Shown here piece by piece: positions 58,097-64,000 of a stretch of 64,000 bases of DNA (position 1 is the first letter of the stretch; the number at the start of each line of letters is the position of its first letter). The position numbers and the translations under genes are program-made. The stretch lies in the NCBI GenBank assembly GCA_028719205.1, contig JAQUKH010000004.1:51167-115166 (forward strand), written 5' to 3'. The stretch comes from a bacterium. GTDB lineage: Bacteria > JACRDZ01 > JAQUKH01. The notes beneath the pieces were generated by a model. The model was not told the DNA's origin, searched no databases, and saw only the letters and a program-made list of their open reading frames with translations.

Positions 58097-58740
58097 ATGT
58101 AAATATTTTTCCCATATAAGTAAAAAACAATATCTTTTCCAATATACGGTTTTAAATAAGTCCGTTTGCTTTGAAAAAGTATTGTAAAACCGGCCTTCTC
58201 AAAAAAGTTTTTCGATTTTTCAGAAATTGTTCCGAAATGTACTCCCCGGACGCCTTCTTTTTTTAAGAAATCCAAATAATTCAAAATAAGCAGGCTGCCT
58301 ATCCCATTATTTCTGAAATTTTTATGGATATTTATATGAAAAACAGCGGGATAACCGGATAAATTTAAAGGAACATAAAATTCACCTTTTAAAAACTTTT
58401 GCAAAAAATAAAATAAAAATTTAATATTTTTCGATCGCAATAAAACACCCCTTTTTATCGCCTTTAAGATCAAATCCGGTAAAATTTTACGATCCACGGT
58501 CTTTTTCATTGATTCCGCGTTTTTTGAACCAATAATATATCCGACTACCCTATTGTCTGTTTCCGCGACAAACGCGGCCCCTGGTTCATGATCAGTAAAA
58601 TATGAGGTTAATGCGTCCGCTAAAATTTCATCATCATCAAATATATTTTCCCGTGGAAATTCCAAAAACGCGGTCTCACAGCTTATTTCCCTGACCGCGT
58701 TTCTATCTCTATTTTCAAATGGCCTTATTATAAAATTCAT
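58093..58740 (-). CDS. GNAT N-acetyltransferase (second)
   Basis: 215 residues. Acetyl-CoA motif IHKNFRNNGIGSLLILNYLDFL and GFTILFQSKRTYLKPY near the end; an extra helical insert between beta-3 and motif A makes it longer than typical GNATs. Overlaps the PIG-L gene stop, so they are coupled. Acceptor unknown. Confidence 0.82.
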   Translation of the reverse strand: MNFIIRPFENRDRNAVREISCETAFLEFPRENIFDDDEILADALTSYFTDHEPGAAFVAETDNRVVGYIIGSKNAESMKKTVDRKILPDLILKAIKRGVLLRSKNIKFLFYFLQKFLKGEFYVPLNLSGYPAVFHINIHKNFRNNGIGSLLILNYLDFLKKEGVRGVHFGTISEKSKNFFEKAGFTILFQSKRTYLKPYIGKDIVFYLYGKNIYI

Positions 58741-60137
58741 TTTTCTATTTTAATTACTTTCCATGATACCCAATCTAAAGGAACCGCCAAAGTGGAAGTA
58801 TGGACACTTGTAAGTATTCGGTCCGGATCGCCCATAACCTTTAACGGAACGCTTATTGTTATCTCTCTTGTTCCGCGCTTGATTTCAATAATATCGATCG
58901 GCAGATGCTTATCCTGGTCATAAATTTCATGCCCAACTGAATTAAATTTAATATGCAATTTAGGCATTTTTGAAAAAGGAATATCTTCGCGGTAGCCAAA
59001 CGCGAAAAGAGAAACTCCGATCACTTCGCCCATCGGTTTAGAGAGTTTTAGAGAAAATATTAAGTTATCTTTTTCTAAACGCACATACTCTCCTTCTATT
59101 CCGACAAATAACGCTTTTTCTTCATCCAAAAGCTCTTCCGGAAATTCCTGCAGATCATTTTCTTTCTTTACCTCGATCGCGTAGGGAGAAGCTTCCTTTT
59201 GTTTTAACCTGATCTCAGGGAAATCCCCGAATAATTCATTTTTACGGATAAACGAAAGTAAATATTTTGAACTGTATCCAAATTGAGTATGGTGTTTCAT
59301 AATAGCATCGTGTTTCGCTTTAACCTCTTTTTGATCTAATTCCGGTTCAAACCAGATAATTTTTTGCGTAAAAAACTCCGGCGGGATAAGTTGATTATCA
59401 GGACAATATCCTCTGGATTTTGGCCATTTTTTAAAATGAATTAAATAAGGATATAAAACAGCCTTTATTTCTTTTTCCAGATCCCATAAAGCGACACGGG
59501 TAAAAAGATATAATGAACGGTGGTCCGGATTATGGTCAGACGGATGGGGAAGATAGATCTGCGTGGGTTTAAAATCAAGTATTATAGTTTTCAGATCCTT
59601 CAAGATCTCATCAGCCTTATAAGGCGTACCCGGACGGAACGCGTTCTGGTAAGGAACTTTATTTACCCGCGTGAACATGCTTTCCGCAGGGAGGCTATCA
59701 CCCCAGTGTTTATACCATATTTCAAGAGTACGAAAATCAGGATATCCTAAAAATATCATTTCATCCGTGGAAACACCTAAAATTTTAGCAGCTTCAATTG
59801 CTTCATCATGCCGCATCAATCCCATTGATTGGACGGCTTTTGGCCCCAAAACCGGATGTTTTCGATATAGCATAAAAGACCATTCATTATTATCTCCATA
59901 CGTCAGAAAAACTACTTTAACCGGTATGTTTTGTTTTTTTGCCTTTTGAATAATACCGCCGCACCCTAATACTTCATCATCCGGATGAGGCGCAAGAATA
60001 AGAATACGGTCGCCGGAATTAAATTGTATATTTTTAGTTTCAAACGCATTTACTATTTTAATAAAATAAATGTTTAACGCGGTAAGACAAAATACTGTAA
60101 TTAATATTTTTAAAAATATACTTTTTTTGTTTTTCAT
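58737..60137 (-). CDS. PIG-L family deacetylase, membrane-anchored
   Basis: 466 residues from the ATG at 60137 (a TTG at 60146 is also possible; neither has a good ribosome site). N-terminal hydrophobic segment (8-25), then the LmbE/PIG-L fold: ILAPHPDDEVLGCGG (metal-binding His-x-Asp-Asp) and IYLPHPSDHNPDH. The last 150 residues are a beta-rich domain. It deacetylates N-acetylglucosaminyl substrates outside the membrane. Coupled to a GNAT, suggesting paired acetylation and deacetylation. Confidence 0.85.
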   Translation of the reverse strand: MKNKKSIFLKILITVFCLTALNIYFIKIVNAFETKNIQFNSGDRILILAPHPDDEVLGCGGIIQKAKKQNIPVKVVFLTYGDNNEWSFMLYRKHPVLGPKAVQSMGLMRHDEAIEAAKILGVSTDEMIFLGYPDFRTLEIWYKHWGDSLPAESMFTRVNKVPYQNAFRPGTPYKADEILKDLKTIILDFKPTQIYLPHPSDHNPDHRSLYLFTRVALWDLEKEIKAVLYPYLIHFKKWPKSRGYCPDNQLIPPEFFTQKIIWFEPELDQKEVKAKHDAIMKHHTQFGYSSKYLLSFIRKNELFGDFPEIRLKQKEASPYAIEVKKENDLQEFPEELLDEEKALFVGIEGEYVRLEKDNLIFSLKLSKPMGEVIGVSLFAFGYREDIPFSKMPKLHIKFNSVGHEIYDQDKHLPIDIIEIKRGTREITISVPLKVMGDPDRILTSVHTSTLAVPLDWVSWKVIKIEK

Positions 60138-60170
60138 AAAATTCAAATGCTTATATGATTACAATACCAC

Positions 60171-61121
60171 TTAGAACAAAATCGGATCTATATCTTTCAT
60201 TTTTCTCTTATCTTTTTTAGAAATGCTGCCTTTTATAAAAGTTTTTCTGTAATCGGAAGGAGTTATGTTAAACGCCTTTTTAAAGCACGCGGAAAAATAT
60301 GAGGAGGAACCAAAACCACAGTCAAGGGCGATCTCTGTGATGGACTTATTCGATGCTTTTAATAAATTTTTAATTATCTTCATCCTGACTTTATTTAAAT
60401 AGTCCTGAGGAGCCTGCCCGATCTCTTTTTTAAAAACACGAAAAAAATGCGAGGGAGACATACAGGCGACCTTCGCGAGTTTCTCAACCGTGATCTTTTT
60501 ATCAAGATTTGAATATAAATATTCAATTGCCTTATCGATTTCCAGACGGTTTGATATCCTGTCAAACTCCGGAGCAAAATTAAATATGCCCCTTATCATT
60601 GAATGGCATATTTCCAGATTCAGGGCATGTAAAATTATTTCTGAGCCCTGCATTTTATTATCAGATTCTATCATAAATTTTCTTAAAAGCGGCAAAAGCT
60701 GCTGATTTACAGGATAAAATTCACCTGTGAATTTAATATTTTGTTTTACCTTATACATGGCAAGCTGCCTTTTAAAAAAGTATTTATTTACAAAAATAGC
60801 AATATAGCGAGGAGGGAACTCTGAAGGAAGTTCATGATGAGGAATATCAGGTGAAAGGCAGAATAGCTTCCCGGAAACCGATGAAATTATTTTGCCGTAA
60901 ATTTTAAATTTTGTTTCATCATTAAAAGAAATAACAAACATATACGACGGATAGCTGTGTTCCAAAGATAAAGAATAAAAACACGCCCCTCCCACCGGCG
61001 TAAACAACCCGATATTTTTAGTAACAAAACAATCAACATATCGGAGTTGTTCCTCAATAATCGGGCCAACCAGGCCGCGGACTTGTTTAAGAATTTCTTC
61101 ATTTTTTATATTTTGCGCCAC
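60171..61121 (-). CDS. AraC-family transcriptional regulator
   Basis: 316 residues. N-terminal cupin-like sensor (60-150) and C-terminal double HTH (KITVEKLAKVACMSPSHFFR with VFKKEIGQAPQDYL; SITEIALDCGFGSSSYFSAC with FKKAFNITPSDYRKTF). GTG start at 61121 with GGGG upstream. Likely local target: the adjacent PIG-L/GNAT unit; no operator identified. Confidence 0.9.
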   Translation of the reverse strand: MAQNIKNEEILKQVRGLVGPIIEEQLRYVDCFVTKNIGLFTPVGGACFYSLSLEHSYPSYMFVISFNDETKFKIYGKIISSVSGKLFCLSPDIPHHELPSEFPPRYIAIFVNKYFFKRQLAMYKVKQNIKFTGEFYPVNQQLLPLLRKFMIESDNKMQGSEIILHALNLEICHSMIRGIFNFAPEFDRISNRLEIDKAIEYLYSNLDKKITVEKLAKVACMSPSHFFRVFKKEIGQAPQDYLNKVRMKIIKNLLKASNKSITEIALDCGFGSSSYFSACFKKAFNITPSDYRKTFIKGSISKKDKRKMKDIDPILF

Positions 61122-61193
61122 ATTTACCCCGTAAAATTTATTTTTCCGTATAAATTATAAACAAAACTTAAAAGGATATATTAACCTATTTTA

Positions 61194-61222
61194 TTGACAA
61201 TTCAATTAAAATAATTTAATAT
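61194..61222 (+). promoter_or_regulatory. Thioredoxin promoter
   Basis: TTGACA (61194-61199) and TAATAT (61217-61222) with 17 bp between. Confidence 0.75.
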
Positions 61223-61257
61223 TCTACTATATACTATTATTAAGAATAGGAGGCCAT

Positions 61258-61590
61258 ATGGCAAATGAAGGTGTAATTGTTTTAACAGACGCGAATTTCC
61301 AGGAAGAAGTTATTAAGTCATCTCTGCCTGTTTTTGTAGATTTTTGGGCAGTGTGGTGCGGGCCTTGCAAAATGATGGCAGCTGTTGTTGATGAACTTGC
61401 TAAAGAATATGCGGGACAAATTAAGATCTGTCAATTAAACGTCGATGAAAATCCGGCTACCGCAGGACAATACAAAATTATGAGTATCCCCAGTTTCCTG
61501 TTCTTCAAAGACGGTAAAGTAAAAGACCAGTTAATAGGCGCGGTACCTAAACAGAAACTAAAAGCTAAAGTTGCCGAATTCTTAGTCTAA
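61258..61590 (+). CDS. trxA: Thioredoxin
   Basis: 110 residues with active site Trp33-Cys-Gly-Pro-Cys37 in [14 protein letters not shown] and the cis-Pro motif [13 protein letters not shown]. General cytoplasmic disulfide reductase. TAGGAGG before ATG. Its last codon overlaps convergent gyrA by 4 bp. Confidence 0.95.
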   Translation: MANEGVIVLTDANFQEEVIKSSLPVFVDFWAVWCGPCKMMAAVVDELAKEYAGQIKICQLNVDENPATAGQYKIMSIPSFLFFKDGKVKDQLIGAVPKQKLKAKVAEFLV

Positions 61591-64000
61591 ACTTGTTCCT
61601 CTTCCGCATTCTCGTCTGACGCGCTTTCCTGAATACAGGCGATACTCTGTACTTTGTCGCCTTCTTCAAGCCTGATCAAACGGACGCCCTGAGTATTCCG
61701 GCTTATTGAGTTTATTCCTTCAACCGGCATTCTTATAATAAGGCCGTGTGATGTAATGATCATTAACTCATTTGTATCACAAGCCTCTTTTACGCCCACT
61801 ACATTCCCGTTCCTGGCTGTCGGCTTAATATTTATTACACCCTTGCCCCCGCGATTTGTCAGGCGGTATTCCTCTATATCAGTCCGCTTGCCATAACCAT
61901 TCTCAGTAACGGTAAGGAGAGTCATCTTCGGCCTTGCCACCAGAGCGCTTACAACAAAATCGCCTTTTGACAAAGAAACCCCGCGGACACCATGAGCCGA
62001 ACGGCCCATCGCTCTGGCCTTTTCTTCATTAAACCTGACTGCTTTTCCGAATTTTGTCGCAATCACCAGCTCGTCTTTACCGGTTGTCTGGAATACCTCA
62101 ATTAATTCATCGTCTTTATCCAAAGTAATAGCTATAATGCCGCCCTGCCGAGGATTGCTGTAAGCGTCAAGATTTGTCTTTTTAATAGTACCATCCCTGG
62201 TAACCATTACAAGAAACTTCTCAGATGTGAATTCTTTTACAGGAACAAAAGCCGTTACCATTTCGCCCGGACTTAAATTCAACATATTAATAATAGCTTT
62301 GCCTTTCGCGGTCCGGCCGGCCTGCGGGATCTCATGAACCTTTATCCAGTGGATCTTCCCGGTATTCGTGAAAAATAAAATATAATGATGGGTTGAGGCA
62401 ATAAAAAGATGTTCCACGAAATCCTCTTCCTTTGTAAGCATCCCTGTTTTTCCCCTGCCGCCGCGCCGCTGTTTTGTAAAACCTGAAACCGGCTGGCGTT
62501 TTATATAACCTGTATGGCTGATCGTGATCGCCATATCTTCTTCCGCTATCAGGTCCTCGATCGTAAAATCGCCTTCTTCTTCAATGATCTCAGTCCGGCG
62601 TTCATCGCCGAATTTTTTATCGATCTCCAAAAGCTCTTCTTTAATAATTTCCTTAACTTTCGCTTCGCTTGAAAGGATCAATTTATAGTAAGCGATCTTT
62701 TTAATTATTTCAAGATATTCCGCCTCGAGCTTTTCTATTTCTAACGCTGTCAGCCTCTGCAGTTTCATATCCAGAATTGCTAATGACTGAATCTCCGAAA
62801 GCGAGAATTTTTTCATTAAATTGAATTTCGCGGCTTCAGGGCTTTCACTCTTCTTAATAGTTTTAATCACTTCATCAAGATTAGCCAGCGCGATCTTTAA
62901 ACCCTCGATAATATGCGCCCGGGCTTCAGCCTTGGCCAATTCAAATTTAGTCCTTCTGATAATGATCTCTTTGCGGTGATTTATATAATGAATAATTATC
63001 TCTTTGACACTCAAAACTAACGGATTTTTATCCACTATAGCGAGGAAGATTATTCCGAATGTGGTCCTCATCGCGGTGTGTTTGTAAAGCTGGTTTAAAA
63101 CTACATGGGATACCTCTCCCCGTTTAAGTTCTATTACAATACGCATACCGTCGCGGTCGGATTCATCGCGGACATCGGAAATTCCTTCGATCTTTTTGTC
63201 ATTAACAAGCTGAGCGATATTTTCAATAAGCCGCGCTTTGTTGACCTGGTATGGAATTTCCGTAATAATAATTTTTTCTTTATCATTTTTAAGCTGTTCA
63301 ATATTCGCTTTTGCCCGGAGCGTGATCTTTCCGCGCCCGGTTTCATAAGCCTCTTTAATACCCGCGCGGCCTACGATAAATCCTCCTGTCGGAAAATCCG
63401 GGCCGGGCATAACTTTCATGATCTCTTTTACTGTAACATCCGAATCTTCAAGAACCTTGATAATCGCCTTTATTACCTCGGACATATTATGAGGAGGGAT
63501 ATTTGTCGCCATACCTACGGCGATACCTGATGAACCGTTGACCAGAAGGTTCGGTATCTTCGCGGGCAAAACAACCGGTTCAGTCATAGACTCATCGTAA
63601 TTTGGTATGAAATCAACGGTTTCTTTATCAATATCCGCGAGCATTTCTTCGCTGTATGTCGCCATTCGTATTTCTGTATAACGCATCGCTGCCGCTGAAT
63701 CACCGTCTACAGACCCGAAATTTCCCTGCCCGTCGATCAAAGTATAACGCATGGAAAAAGTCTGGACCATACGGACTATACTTTCATATACAGCCATATC
63801 TCCATGCGGATGGTATTTACCTAAAACATCTCCAACGACCCTCGCGCTTTTTTTGTACGGTTTACTATGAACGATCCCCGCCTCATTCATTGAATGCAGG
63901 ATCCTGCGATGCACCGGTTTTAAACCATCACGAACATCCGGCAGGGCTCTTCCTATAATAACGCTCATAGCGTAATCGATATACGAACTACGCATTTCAT
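61587..64000 (-). CDS. gyrA: DNA gyrase subunit A (5' end outside window)
   Basis: 802 residues visible from [20 protein letters not shown], and the frame stays open to the window edge, so a few N-terminal residues are missing. Breakage-reunion domain with the catalytic Tyr in [14 protein letters not shown], then six beta-pinwheel blades. The GyrA box [10 protein letters not shown] (about residue 509) identifies gyrase rather than topoisomerase IV. Ends in an acidic tail ([12 protein letters not shown]). QRDR reads [10 protein letters not shown], without obvious quinolone-resistance inference. Confidence 0.95.
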   Translation of the reverse strand, partial: EMRSSYIDYAMSVIIGRALPDVRDGLKPVHRRILHSMNEAGIVHSKPYKKSARVVGDVLGKYHPHGDMAVYESIVRMVQTFSMRYTLIDGQGNFGSVDGDSAAAMRYTEIRMATYSEEMLADIDKETVDFIPNYDESMTEPVVLPAKIPNLLVNGSSGIAVGMATNIPPHNMSEVIKAIIKVLEDSDVTVKEIMKVMPGPDFPTGGFIVGRAGIKEAYETGRGKITLRAKANIEQLKNDKEKIIITEIPYQVNKARLIENIAQLVNDKKIEGISDVRDESDRDGMRIVIELKRGEVSHVVLNQLYKHTAMRTTFGIIFLAIVDKNPLVLSVKEIIIHYINHRKEIIIRRTKFELAKAEARAHIIEGLKIALANLDEVIKTIKKSESPEAAKFNLMKKFSLSEIQSLAILDMKLQRLTALEIEKLEAEYLEIIKKIAYYKLILSSEAKVKEIIKEELLEIDKKFGDERRTEIIEEEGDFTIEDLIAEEDMAITISHTGYIKRQPVSGFTKQRRGGRGKTGMLTKEEDFVEHLFIASTHHYILFFTNTGKIHWIKVHEIPQAGRTAKGKAIINMLNLSPGEMVTAFVPVKEFTSEKFLVMVTRDGTIKKTNLDAYSNPRQGGIIAITLDKDDELIEVFQTTGKDELVIATKFGKAVRFNEEKARAMGRSAHGVRGVSLSKGDFVVSALVARPKMTLLTVTENGYGKRTDIEEYRLTNRGGKGVINIKPTARNGNVVGVKEACDTNELMIITSHGLIIRMPVEGINSISRNTQGVRLIRLEEGDKVQSIACIQESASDENAEEEQV

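Overview
The window is AT-rich bacterial DNA (roughly 60% A+T by eye) with the usual dense gene packing. Outer-membrane porins, lipoproteins with lipoboxes, a PhoR/PhoB pair, a membrane pyrophosphatase and no sporulation genes point to a diderm bacterium. Several genes appear to be transcribed without a 5' leader, and families of small GC-rich palindromes lie between and inside genes. I cannot name the phylum from the sequence; an uncultivated candidate phylum would fit, but that is a guess.

Layout. 1-2145: end of a beta-barrel-like protein and a U32 peptidase-family gene. 2153-13228: a 14-gene phosphate-starvation locus on the minus strand, in transcription order psiE-like gene, lone receiver protein, tiny ORF, phosphate porin, pstS1, pstC1-A1-B1, pstS2, pstC2-A2-B2-B3, phoU. 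It carries three arrays of TTCACA-like boxes at exact 11-bp spacing. 13245-18758: a metallophosphoesterase, a zinc-type ABC importer operon (small His/Cys membrane protein, outer-membrane protein, substrate-binding protein, ATPase, permease) and a CDF-like transporter. 18854-19570: a second phosphoesterase. 19581-23135: an ars operon (arsR, 55-aa Cys-rich protein, P-type ATPase, acr3). 23166-25034: phoR and phoB. 25058-27113: K+-dependent-type membrane pyrophosphatase. 27225-33261: TPR protein, tRNA-Gln with a duplicated 3' end, tldE/pmbA-tldD and 5-formyl-THF cyclo-ligase.

33284-42162: tRNA-Glu(CTC) followed by an 8.8-kb integrated element. It is bounded by a 23-bp duplication of the tRNA 3' end and encodes a tyrosine integrase, an AlpA-like excisionase, a phage-type replication organiser, a DnaB-type helicase, an unknown HTH/Cys-cluster protein, a DUF4062-GHKL ATPase and two lipoproteins. 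It also holds two RNA-like structured segments. No capsid, terminase or conjugation gene is visible.

42213-64000: FKBP isomerase, C39-like lipoprotein, small unknown proteins, a membrane glycosyltransferase-like gene with an FAD oxidoreductase, a repeat-rich lipoprotein, a spore-photoproduct-lyase-like radical SAM gene, GNAT and methyltransferase genes, crcB, a TetR regulator with a CPA2 antiporter, a duplicated small membrane protein, an MFS transporter, a YhcH-like protein, a PIG-L deacetylase, an AraC regulator, thioredoxin and the 3' part of gyrA.

Strongest observations: (1) the two adjacent Pst ATPases pstB2 and pstB3 carry complementary defects (H-loop His to Asn in one, LSGGQ to LSLDQ in the other), as expected of an asymmetric heterodimeric ABC ATPase; (2) the tRNA-Glu element with its own replication genes and a candidate structured RNA with two GAAA-capped hairpins; (3) leaderless promoter architecture shared by many genes; (4) palindromic repeats that supply stop codons, Shine-Dalgarno sequences and even in-frame coding sequence.
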